This document shows, one piece after another, positions 31,646 to 40,550 of a stretch of 64,000 nucleotides of DNA. This DNA comes from Actinomycetota bacterium (GTDB lineage: Bacteria; Actinomycetota; Actinomycetes; Actinomycetales; Dermatophilaceae). A program made the translations under genes and the position numbers. The notes under the pieces are model-generated. The model made no database searches. It was not told the origin of the DNA and was given only the letters and a program-made list of their open reading frames with translations. Numbering within the stretch: position 1 is the stretch's first letter; each line of letters begins with the position of its first letter. The stretch covers positions 1-64,000 of the forward strand of contig JAIUNK010000013.1 of the NCBI GenBank assembly GCA_020161845.1. The letters are read 5' to 3'.

Positions 31646-31651
31646 TAGCGT
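31646..31651 (+). promoter_or_regulatory. -10 box placing a leaderless start at 31659
   Basis: TAGCGT, 7 bases, then GTG 31659. The in-frame GTG at 31650 lies inside the hexamer itself, so it is less likely to be the start. Confidence 0.5.
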
Positions 31652-31658
31652 GGCTGAG

Positions 31659-33047
31659 GTGAGCGAGGCACCCGGGATTCGGACGGTCGGCGACCTGCGC
31701 GAGAGCGGTCACCGCGACAAGCACCTGCGCGAGGAGATTCGCGACAACCTGCTGGCGATGCTCCGGGCGGGCAGTGACCCCTGGCCCGGGCTGCACGGCT
31801 TCGAGTCCACCGTGATTCCCCAGGTCGAACGGGCCCTGCTGGCCGGCCACGACATCGTCCTGCTGGGCGAGCGGGGGCAGGGCAAGACCCGCCTGCTGCG
31901 CAGCCTGGTCGGCCTGCTCGACGAGTGGAGCCCCGTGATCGAGGGGTCCGAGCTCGGCGAACACCCCTACCACCCGATCACCCACGAGTCGCGGCGCCGC
32001 GCGACCGAGCTGGGCGATCGGTTGCCGGTGGTCTGGCGGCACCGCAGCGAGCGGTACGCCGAGAAACTGGCCACCCCGGATACCAGCGTCGGCGACCTGA
32101 TCGGCGACGTCGACCCGATGCGGGTGGCCGAAGGCCGGCGCCTCGGCGACCCGGAGACCATCCACTTCGGCCTGATCCCGCGCAGCCACCGTGGCATCGT
32201 CGCCATCAACGAGCTGCCCGACCTGGCCGAACGGATCCAGGTCGCGATGCTCAACGTGATGGAGGAGCGGGACATCCAGATCCGCGGCTACGTGCTGCGG
32301 CTGCCGCTCGACGTCCTGGTCGTGGCCAGTGCGAACCCCGAGGACTACACCAACCGGGGCCGGATCATCACCCCGCTCAAGGACCGCTTCGGCGCCGAGA
32401 TCCGCACCCACTACCCGGTCGAGCTGACCGATGAGGTCGCGGTGATCCGGCAGGAGGCGACGCTGGTCGCGGACGTGCCCGACTACCTGGTCGAGATTCT
32501 GGCCCGGTTCACCCGGGCCCTGCGCGAGTCCAGCGCCGTCGACCAACGCTCGGGCGTCTCGGCGCGCTTCTCGATCGCGGGGGCCGAGACGATTGCGGCG
32601 GCGGCGCTGCACCGGGCCACGGCCCAGGGCGAGCCCGAGGCCGTCGCGCGGGTCGTCGACCTGGAGACCGCGGTCGCCGTGCTCGGCGGGAAGGTCGAGT
32701 TCGAGACCGGCGAGGAGGGCCGCGAAAAGGAGCACCTCAACCACATGCTCCGCACGGCGACCGCCGCGACCGCCCGGGAGCGGCTGGCCGGCATCGACCT
32801 CTCGCCGCTGATCGGGGCGCTGGATGGCGGGGTGCTGGTCGTGACGGGCGAGCAGGTCACCGCGCGGCAGTTCCTCGACGAGCTGCCCGACCTGCCGACC
32901 AGCCCGCTCTACAACGAGGTGGCCGAGCGCCTCGGCGCGGTGACGGACGGGGAGCGCGCCAGCGCCCTGGAGCTGGTCTTGGAGGCCCTCTACTTGGCCC
33001 GCAAGGTCGCCAAGGAGACCGACGCAGGCCGGACGGTGTACGGCTGA
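31659..33047 (+). CDS. MoxR-type AAA+ ATPase (magnesium chelatase ChlI-like)
   Basis: 462 residues. Walker A GERGQGKT at 70-77, Walker B region GIVAINELPDL (the usual second acidic residue is in NE), sensor region NVMEERDIQIRGY and VVASANPEDYTNRGRIITPLKDRF. It is followed 15 bases later by a VWA protein, matching the mycobacterial Rv0958-Rv0959 pair. MoxR-VWA pairs act as chaperone-like or metal-insertion machines; the client is unknown. The start is set by the leaderless promoter (GTG 31659); GTG 31650 is an alternative. Confidence 0.87.
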   Translation: MSEAPGIRTVGDLRESGHRDKHLREEIRDNLLAMLRAGSDPWPGLHGFESTVIPQVERALLAGHDIVLLGERGQGKTRLLRSLVGLLDEWSPVIEGSELGEHPYHPITHESRRRATELGDRLPVVWRHRSERYAEKLATPDTSVGDLIGDVDPMRVAEGRRLGDPETIHFGLIPRSHRGIVAINELPDLAERIQVAMLNVMEERDIQIRGYVLRLPLDVLVVASANPEDYTNRGRIITPLKDRFGAEIRTHYPVELTDEVAVIRQEATLVADVPDYLVEILARFTRALRESSAVDQRSGVSARFSIAGAETIAAAALHRATAQGEPEAVARVVDLETAVAVLGGKVEFETGEEGREKEHLNHMLRTATAATARERLAGIDLSPLIGALDGGVLVVTGEQVTARQFLDELPDLPTSPLYNEVAERLGAVTDGERASALELVLEALYLARKVAKETDAGRTVYG

Positions 33048-33062
33048 TGAGCGGGGGTTGCG

Positions 33063-35105
33063 ATGGCGGCTCGTGAGCGCGGCGAGGGCTGGGCCCGCTA
33101 TGGCCGCTACGACGGCGGTCCGGATCCGCTGGCCCCCCCGGTGGACCTGTCCGAGGCGCTCGATGCGATCGGCGAGAACGTCATGGCCGGGTCTTCGCCG
33201 GAGGGAGCGATGCGCGAGTTCCTGCGCCGCGGCGGCAGGGACCAGCCGGGGCTCGACGACCTGGCCCGCCGGGTGAACGCCCGCCGTCGGGAACTGCTCA
33301 AGGAGCACTCGCTCGACGGCACCTTGCAGGACATCAAGAAGCTGCTCGACGAGGCGGTCCTGGCCGAGCGGGGCCAGCTGGCCCGCGACGTGACCATGGA
33401 CGACGACGACCGCACCTTCCGCGAGATGCGGATCAACAACCTCTCGCCCTCGACGGCGGCCGCCGTGCAGGAGTTGTCGGACTACGACTGGACCAGCCAG
33501 GAGGCCCGGGAGCGGTTCGAGCAGATCAAGGATCTGCTGGGCCGCGAGCAGCTCGACGCCCGGTTCAAGGGCATGAAGCAGGCGCTGCAGAACGCCACCG
33601 ACGCCGACCGGGCCCGCGTGCAGGACATGCTGCGCGACCTGAACGAGCTGCTGGACAAGCGCAACCGCGGCGAGGACAGCGAGGCCGACTTCGCCGACTT
33701 CATGGCCAAGCACGGTGACTTCTTCCCCGAGGACCCGAAGAACCTCGACGAGCTGGTCGATCAGCTCGCCGCCCGATCCGCCGCGGCGCAGCGGATGCTC
33801 AACTCGATGACCTCCGAGCAGCGGCGGGAGCTGATGGAGCTGTCCGCGCAGGCCTTCGGCAGCCCCGAGCTGATGGACTCGCTGCAGCAGCTCGACGCCA
33901 ACCTGCAGGCGCTGCGCCCCGGCGAGGACTGGACGGGCTCGCAGCGGTTCAGCGGGGAGCATGGGATGGGCCTGGGCGACGGCACGGGGATGCTGCAGGA
34001 TCTGGCCGACCTCGACGCGCTCTCCGAGCAGCTGTCGCAGAGCTACGGCGGCTCTCGGCTCGCCGACCTCGACCTGGACGCGCTGCAGCGTCAGCTCGGG
34101 CCGGACGCCGTCGTCGACGCCCGCACCCTGCGCGAGCTGGAGCAGCAGCTGCGCGACTCCGGCTATCTCAAGCGCGCTTCCGACGGCACGCTGCGGCTGT
34201 CCCCGAAGGCCATGCGCCGCCTGGGCAAGGAGCTGCTCAAGGACGCCGCGGGCCGGCTGTCGGCCCGCTCCGGGCAGCGCGACTCCCGGCTGGCCGGGGC
34301 CGCGGGGGAGCGCTCCGGCGCCACCCGGGAGTGGCAGTTCGGGGACACCGAGCCGTGGGATGTGACGCGGACGGTGAGCAACGCCGTACGCCGTACGGTC
34401 GCCGAAGGCCGCGACCCACGGGCCGGCCTGCGCATCGACATGCGCGACGTTGAGGTGACCGAGACCGAGGCGCGCACCCGCAGCTGCGTGGCGTTGCTGG
34501 TGGACACCTCGTACTCGATGGCTCTGGACGGCCGGTGGGTGCCGATGAAGCGCACGGCGCTCGCCCTGCACCAGCTGATCTCCAGCCGGTTCCGCGGGGA
34601 CCACCTGCAGCTCATCGCGTTCGCCCGGCAGGCCCAGGTGATGGACATCGAGGAGCTGACCAGCCTCGATGCGATCTGGGACAAGGGCACCAATCTGCAT
34701 CACGGGCTGCTGCTGGCCAACCGCCACTTCCGCAAGCACCCGGGCGAACAGCCCGTGCTGCTGGTCGTGACCGACGGCGAACCGACCGCGCACCTGCTCG
34801 GCGACGGGCAGGCCTGGTTCTCGTATCCGCCGCACCCGTTGACGATCACCTCGACCGTGCGCGAGCTGGAGAACGCCCGGCGGCTCGGCGCGCAGGCCAC
34901 CTTCTTCCGGCTCGGCGACGATCCCGGGCTGGCCCGGTTCGTGGACCAGATGGCCGCGCGGGTGGACGGCCGGGTGGTGGCCCCCGAGCTGGACGATCTC
35001 GGCGCCGCCGTGGTCGGCAGCTACCTGGGGGCCCGAACCGGGATGTACGGCGGGGGCGCGCACCTGTCCGACTGGTACGGCGGCCGGGGCTTCTGGGCCG
35101 GCTGA
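33063..35105 (+). CDS. VWA (von Willebrand A)-domain partner of the MoxR ATPase
   Basis: 680 residues. A long charged helical region (about 60-450, many R/E/Q residues, probable coiled coil or extended helices such as MQRMLNSMTSEQRRELMEL) precedes a C-terminal VWA domain with an intact MIDAS: Asp481-x-Ser483-x-Ser485 in DTSYS, Thr in KGTNLHHG and Asp in VTDGEPT. It should bind a metal-dependent partner and be worked on by the upstream ATPase. It ends with GMYGGGAHLSDWYGGRGFWAG, a Gly/aromatic tail. No membrane segment is visible. Confidence 0.88.
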   Translation: MAARERGEGWARYGRYDGGPDPLAPPVDLSEALDAIGENVMAGSSPEGAMREFLRRGGRDQPGLDDLARRVNARRRELLKEHSLDGTLQDIKKLLDEAVLAERGQLARDVTMDDDDRTFREMRINNLSPSTAAAVQELSDYDWTSQEARERFEQIKDLLGREQLDARFKGMKQALQNATDADRARVQDMLRDLNELLDKRNRGEDSEADFADFMAKHGDFFPEDPKNLDELVDQLAARSAAAQRMLNSMTSEQRRELMELSAQAFGSPELMDSLQQLDANLQALRPGEDWTGSQRFSGEHGMGLGDGTGMLQDLADLDALSEQLSQSYGGSRLADLDLDALQRQLGPDAVVDARTLRELEQQLRDSGYLKRASDGTLRLSPKAMRRLGKELLKDAAGRLSARSGQRDSRLAGAAGERSGATREWQFGDTEPWDVTRTVSNAVRRTVAEGRDPRAGLRIDMRDVEVTETEARTRSCVALLVDTSYSMALDGRWVPMKRTALALHQLISSRFRGDHLQLIAFARQAQVMDIEELTSLDAIWDKGTNLHHGLLLANRHFRKHPGEQPVLLVVTDGEPTAHLLGDGQAWFSYPPHPLTITSTVRELENARRLGAQATFFRLGDDPGLARFVDQMAARVDGRVVAPELDDLGAAVVGSYLGARTGMYGGGAHLSDWYGGRGFWAG

Positions 35106-35148
35106 GGTTTCGCGCCGGGAGCCCAGCAGCCCGGGTCCGGTCCCATCC

Positions 35149-35179
35149 CGCCCGTCATCTCGTGGCGGGGAGACGGGCG
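35149..35179 (+). terminator. Probable hairpin terminator after the VWA gene
   Basis: CGCCCGTC (35149-35156) pairs with GACGGGCG (35172-35179) across a 15-base loop, 44 bases after the VWA stop. It lies just before the ccr promoter region. Confidence 0.5.
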
Positions 35180-35194
35180 TCATACGAGCGGCTA

Positions 35195-35223
35195 TTGACG
35201 TGCGAACTGAAATTCGCAAAACT
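35195..35223 (+). promoter_or_regulatory. ccr promoter with an internal inverted repeat
   Basis: TTGACG at 35195-35200 is a good -35; 17 bases on is AAAACT, a weak -10 (35218-35223). The spacer carries TGCGAA-CTGAAA-TTCGCA (35201-35218), a perfect 6-bp inverted repeat, and the arms continue into GCAAAACTGCA. The setting suits a repressor of the ScfR/RamB kind, which recognise TTTGCAAA-like sites. The identity of the binder is inferred only from the motif. Confidence 0.5.
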
Positions 35224-35285
35224 GCAGTCACGAAACAGGGTGGGCTAAATCCCGCCGCACAGTCAGCCCTAGAGAAGGATGACCC

Positions 35286-36581
35286 GTGGACCGTGACCTG
35301 TACGACATCGGCGAGCAGCCGCCGATCGGCGAAGTCCCCGCGAAGATGCACGCCTGGTTGATCCGACCGGACCGGTTTGGTCCGCCGACGCAGGCGTTCC
35401 AGAAGGAGGTCGTCGACGTCCCTGACATCGCCGCCGACGAGGTCCTGGTCTATGTGATGGCGGCAGGCATCAACTACAACAACGTGTGGGCCGGGCTCGG
35501 CGTCCCGGTGGACGTGATCGGCGCGCGCAACAAGGCCTTCGCCCGCGGTGACATCGGCGACCCGGAGCCGTTCCACATCGGCGGCAGCGACGCCTCCGGC
35601 ATCGTCTATCGCGTCGGCAAGGACGTCACCAACGTCAAGGTCGGGGACGAGGTGGTCGTGCACTGCGGCCGCTGGGACCGGGACTGCCCCACCGTCGCCG
35701 CCGGTGGTGACCCGATGTATTCTCCGACCTTCCGAATCTGGGGGTACGAGACCAACTGGGGCAGCTTCGCTCAGTTCACCAAGGTTCAGGGCCAGCAGTG
35801 CATGCCCAAGCCGAAGCACCTGACCTGGGAAGAGGCCGCGGCGTACACCCTGGTGGGGGCGACCGCGTGGCGGATGCTGCACGGCTGGGGCGAGAACGCC
35901 GTCAAGGCCGGCGACGTCGTGCTGATCTGGGGTGGCGCCGGCGGGCTGGGATCCATGGCCATTCAGATCGCCAAGGCGGCGGGCGCTATCCCGATCGCCG
36001 TGGTGTCCGGCCCCGACAAGTTCGACTATTGCGAGCGCCTGGGCGCGAAAGGTTGCCTCAACCGCAACGATTTCGACCACTGGGGCATGTTGCCGCATTG
36101 GCAGGACGCGGAAGGCTACGCCGCCTGGCTCAAGGGCGCCCGGGCCTTCGGCTCGGCGATCTGGGAGGTGTTGGGTGAAAAGCGGGCCCCCAACATCGTC
36201 TTCGAACACCCCGGTGAGACGACCATCCCGACCTCGGCCTTCGTCTGCGACACCGGCGGCATGGTCGTCGTGTGTGCCGGGACGACCGGCTTCAACGCCA
36301 CCGTCGACCTGCGGTATCTGTGGATGCGGCAGAAGCGCCTGCAGGGCTCCCATTTCGCTAACGCTGTCCAGTCGAATCAGATGAACGACCTGGCGCTGCG
36401 GGGCCAGCTGGATCCGTGCCTGTCGCAGGCCTTTCGGTACGACGAGATCCCTCAGGTCCACCAGCTCATGTATGACAACAAGCACCCGCACGGCAACATG
36501 GCCGTGCTGGTGGGCGCGCCGCAGTTCGGACTCGGAGCCCGTGCGGAGGCGGCCGACGCGGGCAGTCCGGGCGCGAGGTGA
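35286..36581 (+). CDS. ccrA: Crotonyl-CoA carboxylase/reductase
   Basis: 431-residue MDR-family enzyme that reductively carboxylates crotonyl-CoA to ethylmalonyl-CoA using NADPH and CO2 (ethylmalonyl-CoA pathway, or supply of extender units). Family signatures: [14 protein letters not shown] with the CO2-site Asn, [24 protein letters not shown](P) motif [10 protein letters not shown], and late [18 protein letters not shown]. Length is normal. The GTG start is preceded by AGAAGGA. The other pathway genes are not in the window, so the enzyme may serve acetate assimilation or regulated C4 use beside phaZ and thiolase. Confidence 0.93.
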   Translation: MDRDLYDIGEQPPIGEVPAKMHAWLIRPDRFGPPTQAFQKEVVDVPDIAADEVLVYVMAAGINYNNVWAGLGVPVDVIGARNKAFARGDIGDPEPFHIGGSDASGIVYRVGKDVTNVKVGDEVVVHCGRWDRDCPTVAAGGDPMYSPTFRIWGYETNWGSFAQFTKVQGQQCMPKPKHLTWEEAAAYTLVGATAWRMLHGWGENAVKAGDVVLIWGGAGGLGSMAIQIAKAAGAIPIAVVSGPDKFDYCERLGAKGCLNRNDFDHWGMLPHWQDAEGYAAWLKGARAFGSAIWEVLGEKRAPNIVFEHPGETTIPTSAFVCDTGGMVVVCAGTTGFNATVDLRYLWMRQKRLQGSHFANAVQSNQMNDLALRGQLDPCLSQAFRYDEIPQVHQLMYDNKHPHGNMAVLVGAPQFGLGARAEAADAGSPGAR

Positions 36582-36634
36582 GCGCGGCCGGCGTGTGCGA
36601 CACCGAGGACCCGAGTCCCGGCCGACGACCGCGT

Positions 36635-36640
36635 TAGCGT
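36635..36640 (+). promoter_or_regulatory. -10 box placing a leaderless start at 36648
   Basis: TAGCGT, 7 bases, then ATG 36648. Sequence and spacing are the same as at 31646-31659. No ribosome binding site is visible. Confidence 0.5.
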
Positions 36641-36647
36641 GGTGATT

Positions 36648-36950
36648 ATGGCCGACGCTGCACCCGTGCGGGATTGGACGTTCCTCACGAATCATGCGCA
36701 CGTGTTGCTGTGCCTCGCGGCGGATGCGGACGTCGTGCTGCGCGAGGTCGCCCAGCAGGTGGGGATCACTGAGCGGGCCACCCAACTCATCGTCGCCGAC
36801 CTCGAGGCCGCCGGCTACATCACCCGCACCCGGGTGGGGCGACGCAATCACTACGACATCGATGCCCAGCGACAGCTGCGCCACCCGCTCGAGGCGCACT
36901 GCACCGTCGAGGTGCTCCTGGGGATCGTTGCCGACCGGGACGAGGCCTGA
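36648..36950 (+). CDS. Small winged-helix DNA-binding protein
   Basis: 100 residues, a single wHTH of the ArsR/MarR type: VLLCLAADADVVLREVAQQVGITERATQLIVADLEAAGYITRTRVGRRNHYDIDAQRQL. The recognition helix and wing (RVGRRNHYDI) are clear. No sensor domain, so it may act as a simple dimeric regulator. It lies downstream of ccr but has its own leaderless promoter, and a strong hairpin follows. Confidence 0.75.
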   Translation: MADAAPVRDWTFLTNHAHVLLCLAADADVVLREVAQQVGITERATQLIVADLEAAGYITRTRVGRRNHYDIDAQRQLRHPLEAHCTVEVLLGIVADRDEA

Positions 36951-36965
36951 GCTCGTAGGCTCCTG

Positions 36966-37001
36966 GACGGGCGGTGACCGCGAACGCGGTCGCCGCCCGT
37001 C
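36966..37001 (+). terminator. Hairpin terminator after the winged-helix gene
   Basis: A 9-bp stem GACGGGCGG / CCGCCCGTC, one mismatched pair, then a 6-bp stem GACCGC-GAAC-GCGGTC with a tetraloop. It lies 15 bases after the stop. Confidence 0.85.
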
Positions 37002-37032
37002 GCTCGTCGGATGGCCCTCTGTCAAGTCCCGG

Positions 37033-37038
37033 TAAAAT
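37033..37038 (+). promoter_or_regulatory. -10 box of the subtilase gene with a long structured leader
   Basis: TAAAAT in the only AT-rich patch (37020-37085) of this gap. The leader of about 130 nt contains two hairpins: TGCCGA/TCGGCA around 37120-37136, and GGGGCA/TGCCCC near 37139-37156, the latter next to the ribosome binding site GAGGAAGGGG. No -35 is clear. Confidence 0.45.
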
Positions 37039-37174
37039 CCGACAGTTTATCGACTGCTGCGGCGAGTTTCTTTCTCCACCAAGCCATTTAGGCGCTAGGA
37101 AGAGCTGGGCAGCGACGGTGCCGAACCAGTCGGCATCGGGGCATCGGTTCTGCCCCGAGGAAGGGGAACCCCCC

Positions 37175-40100
37175 ATGAAGGCGCTCCATCGCAGACCCGG
37201 TCTGGCCGCGCTGCTCGCCGCAGGTCTGGCCGGCGCGAGTCTGACCAGCGCCGGGGCGCTCGAGACCACCCCGGAGCCGCTGCCCGACCCCGTCCAGGCC
37301 GCCGAGCAGCCCGGCCAGGGCGGCAAGGACACCCCGGCCGCGGCCGACAAGATGAGCAGCCACTCCCAGGAACTGCTCATCGAGGCCCAATCGGCCGGGA
37401 AGGCCCGGGTCACGGTGATGATGCTGACCCAGGCCGGCAAGACTGCCGCCGTCGTCGACCAGCTCAACGGGCTCGGCGCCACCGTCGGCTATGTGCACGA
37501 CAAGACCGGTTACGTCCGGGCCAGCATCGCCACCGGCAAGGCCCTCCAGGTCGCCCAGATCGCGCAGGTCCAGCACGTCGACCTCGACGAGATGCTGCGC
37601 ACCCCGGACCCCAAGCCGGACCGCATCGGCCCAGCGGCTGCCGGCGTACCGAATCCGTGGACCGGCCCCACCCCCGCGACCCCGGCGACCAACCCCTACC
37701 TGCCGACCGCCGACACCGGGGCGGTGCGGTTCACCACGGCCAACCCCACGTACGACGGGCGCGGCGTCACCATCGGCGTCCTCGACTCCGGGGTGGACCT
37801 CGACCACCCCGCGCTGCAGACGACCAGCACCGGGGAGCGCAAGGTGACCAACTGGATCACCGTCACCGACCCGCTGCTGGAGGCGGACCGCACCTGGCGG
37901 GCGATGATCACGCGGGTCAGCGGCCCGACGGCGAGCTACAGCGGGGCCGACTGGATCCTGCCGGACCGGCCGCGCGGCGACTTCGCGATGAACCTCTTCA
38001 GCGAGTCCGCGGCCGCGGGCAGCGACGAGTTCCAGGGCGACATAGACCGCGACGGCAGCACCGCCGGATCGTGGGGGGTGCTGTACGACTATGCGACCGG
38101 CGACATCTGGGTCGACGTCAACCGCAACCACGACTTCACCGACGACACGCTGATGCGGCCGTACGCCGAGAAGCACGACGTCAACCACTTCGGCACCGAC
38201 GACCCGAGCACTCCCGAGTGGGAGGCCGTCCCCTTCGTCGTGGAGTTCCGCAAGGGTGTCGACCTGACCCCGGCGGGCCGGGAGGGCCAGACCGCCGACT
38301 TCGTCAACATCGGCGTGGTCAGCGGCTCGCACGGCAGCCATGTCGCCGGCATCGCCGCCGGCCGGATGCCCGACTGGGCCATGAGCGGTGCCGCCCCGGG
38401 AGCGCGGATCGTCTCCGCCAGGGCGTGCGTCTTCGCCGGTGGCTGCACCGCGGTGGCGCTGACCGAGGGCATGATCGAGCTGGTCGCCAACCAGCGCGTC
38501 GACGTGGTGAACATGTCGATCGGCGGGCTCCCGGCCCTCAACGACGGCAACAACACGCGTGCCGCGCTCTACAACCGGCTCATCGACGAATACGGCGTCC
38601 AGATCGTCAACTCAGCAGGCAACTCTGGTCCCGGCGGCAACACGATCGGCGACCCCTCGGTCGCGACCGACGTCGTCAGCGTGGCCGCCGGCGCCTCGAA
38701 GGACACCTGGCTGGCCAACTACGGGGCGGCCGCGACGGCGCCCTACTGGGCGCAGAACTTCTCCTCGCGCGGACCCCGCGAGGACGGCGGGTTCAAGCCG
38801 AACCTGCTGGCCCCCGGGTCCGCGATCAGCAGCGTCCCGATGTTCCTGAGCCCCGACGACCTGCCCCAGGTCGCCTACCAGCTGCCGATCGGGCTGCGCA
38901 TGTACAACGGCACCTCGATGGCGGCCCCGCAGGTGGTCGGCGGTGCGGCCCTGCTGCTGTCGGCGGCCCGCCAGAACGACCTCGCCGTCACGCCCCGACT
39001 GCTGCGCTCGGCCCTCTACGCCAGCGCGGACTTCGTGCGGGGCCTGCCCGCGGACGCCCAGGGCAACGGCCTGGTCCAGGTGGACAAGGCGTGGCAGATC
39101 CTGCGCAAAAACCCCGCGGTGGAGAACAGCTACACGATCTCCGCGCCGGTCTGTTCGGCGCTGAGCAAGCTGCTCGCCGCGCCGAACGCGGGCAACGGGC
39201 TGTACAACCGGTGCCCGGCCGAGGCCGGCGGCCCGACGCTCGGCCAGGCCACGACTTACGACGTCACGATCACCCGCACCGCGGGCCCGGCCGACGACGT
39301 CCGGCACACCCTGACCTGGCTGGGCAATGACGGCACCTTCAGCAGCGCCCCGACCGTCGATCTGCCCCTCGGCACGCCGGTCACCCTCAAGGTGACGGCC
39401 GTGGCGCAGACCATCGGCGCCCATTCGGCGATCCTCAACGTCGACCGGCCCGGGGCTGCCGTGCACGGCGCCCAGGTGATGGCCGCGGTCGTCGCGGCCG
39501 ACTCGCTGGCCGGGCCGCCGCATGCGGCGACCCTGTCCGGCACGGTGGAGCGAGTCCGCACCCGCAGCATGTTCGTCTCGGTCCCGGAGGGCGCCAAGGC
39601 GCTGCAGGTCAACCTGGCGGGGATCGCCTCGGGGTCGGCCCTGCGCTTCCTGGCGATCAACCCGTACGGCGTACCGCTCGAGTCCTCGACCGTGGCGGCC
39701 ACCTGCTTCACGGGCATCGGCAACCCGGCCAGCTGCAAGCCGACCTCGCGGGCCTACCTCGACCCGATGCCCGGGGTCTGGGAGATCCAGGTCGACGCGA
39801 GCCGGCGCACGCCGGTCACCAGCAACCCGTTCCGGCTGACCGCCTCGGTGCAGGGCGTCGCGGTCGAGCCGGCGACCCAGACCGTCGAATCGGCGACCGT
39901 CGGCACCCCGGTCCGGCTGGCCTGGACCGTCGAGAACCGGTTTGGCCTGGCCACCGTGACCGGGCAGGGCGGCCCGCTCGGGTCCGCACGCGGCGACCGC
40001 CCCACGATCGCCCAGGGCGAGACGCAGACTTTCACGGTCACCGTGCCCGCCGGGATGAGCCGACTCGACGTCAAGATCGGCAACCCGGGCGACCAGTCCG

Positions 40101-40498
40101 CCGACCTGGATCTCTATGTGAAGGACGCCACCGGGGCCGAGGTCGGCAAGTCGGCCGACGGCGACTCCGAGGAGTCGGTGAGCATCCCCAACCCGGCGCC
40201 GGGCACCTACACGATCGAGGTGGACGGCTACGACGCCGGCCCCACGGGCCGCACCGCATACGACTACCTCGACGTCTTCTCCGGTCCGTCCCTGGGCAGC
40301 CTCACCGTCGACCCGAAGACCGTGTCGCTCGCGAAGGGTCAGAAGGTCACGATGACGGGGTCGGTCACCGCGCGGACGGTGCCGGCGCAGGGCCGTCGCC
40401 TGTTTGGCGAGCTGCGGGTGGTCAACTCCGAAGGCGCCGTTCTGGGCACCGGTGAGGTCGTCATCGCCGCGGTCATCGCCGCAGGCGAGAAGGGCTGA
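37175..40498 (+). CDS. Large secreted subtilisin-family (S8) serine protease
   Basis: 1107 residues: signal peptide (about 1-28), an inhibitor-like propeptide (about 65-150), and an S8 catalytic domain with Asp204 in GVLDSG, His386 in GSHGSHVAGIAAG and Ser581 in NGTSMAAP. The ~180-residue span between Asp and His contains an insert (IDRDGSTAGSWGVLYDYATGDIWVDVN...), as in tripeptidyl-peptidase-II-like subtilases. The C-terminal ~450 residues are beta-rich, including a pre-peptidase-type domain near 935-1040 (SADLDLYVKDATG...GTYTIEVDGYDAG). It is an extracellular proteolytic enzyme. The start has GAGGAAGGGG 8 bases upstream. Confidence 0.9.
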   Translation: MKALHRRPGLAALLAAGLAGASLTSAGALETTPEPLPDPVQAAEQPGQGGKDTPAAADKMSSHSQELLIEAQSAGKARVTVMMLTQAGKTAAVVDQLNGLGATVGYVHDKTGYVRASIATGKALQVAQIAQVQHVDLDEMLRTPDPKPDRIGPAAAGVPNPWTGPTPATPATNPYLPTADTGAVRFTTANPTYDGRGVTIGVLDSGVDLDHPALQTTSTGERKVTNWITVTDPLLEADRTWRAMITRVSGPTASYSGADWILPDRPRGDFAMNLFSESAAAGSDEFQGDIDRDGSTAGSWGVLYDYATGDIWVDVNRNHDFTDDTLMRPYAEKHDVNHFGTDDPSTPEWEAVPFVVEFRKGVDLTPAGREGQTADFVNIGVVSGSHGSHVAGIAAGRMPDWAMSGAAPGARIVSARACVFAGGCTAVALTEGMIELVANQRVDVVNMSIGGLPALNDGNNTRAALYNRLIDEYGVQIVNSAGNSGPGGNTIGDPSVATDVVSVAAGASKDTWLANYGAAATAPYWAQNFSSRGPREDGGFKPNLLAPGSAISSVPMFLSPDDLPQVAYQLPIGLRMYNGTSMAAPQVVGGAALLLSAARQNDLAVTPRLLRSALYASADFVRGLPADAQGNGLVQVDKAWQILRKNPAVENSYTISAPVCSALSKLLAAPNAGNGLYNRCPAEAGGPTLGQATTYDVTITRTAGPADDVRHTLTWLGNDGTFSSAPTVDLPLGTPVTLKVTAVAQTIGAHSAILNVDRPGAAVHGAQVMAAVVAADSLAGPPHAATLSGTVERVRTRSMFVSVPEGAKALQVNLAGIASGSALRFLAINPYGVPLESSTVAATCFTGIGNPASCKPTSRAYLDPMPGVWEIQVDASRRTPVTSNPFRLTASVQGVAVEPATQTVESATVGTPVRLAWTVENRFGLATVTGQGGPLGSARGDRPTIAQGETQTFTVTVPAGMSRLDVKIGNPGDQSADLDLYVKDATGAEVGKSADGDSEESVSIPNPAPGTYTIEVDGYDAGPTGRTAYDYLDVFSGPSLGSLTVDPKTVSLAKGQKVTMTGSVTARTVPAQGRRLFGELRVVNSEGAVLGTGEVVIAAVIAAGEKG

Positions 40499-40538
40499 AC
40501 GCGCGGGCTGGGTGGACTCAGCTCGGAGGGTAAGCGGG

Positions 40539-40544
40539 TAGTTT
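40539..40544 (+). promoter_or_regulatory. -10 box placing a leaderless start at 40551
   Basis: TAGTTT, 6 bases, then ATG 40551; no ribosome binding site. Confidence 0.5.
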
Positions 40545-40550
40545 GCCGCC

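Noticed and set aside
31485-37025. A very long open frame on the minus strand, about 1,850 codons
   Set aside because: It is the antisense of the MoxR, VWA and ccr genes. Its composition is Arg/Gly/His/Leu-rich without domain motifs, and the plus-strand genes have clear families. GC-rich DNA gives such shadows routinely.
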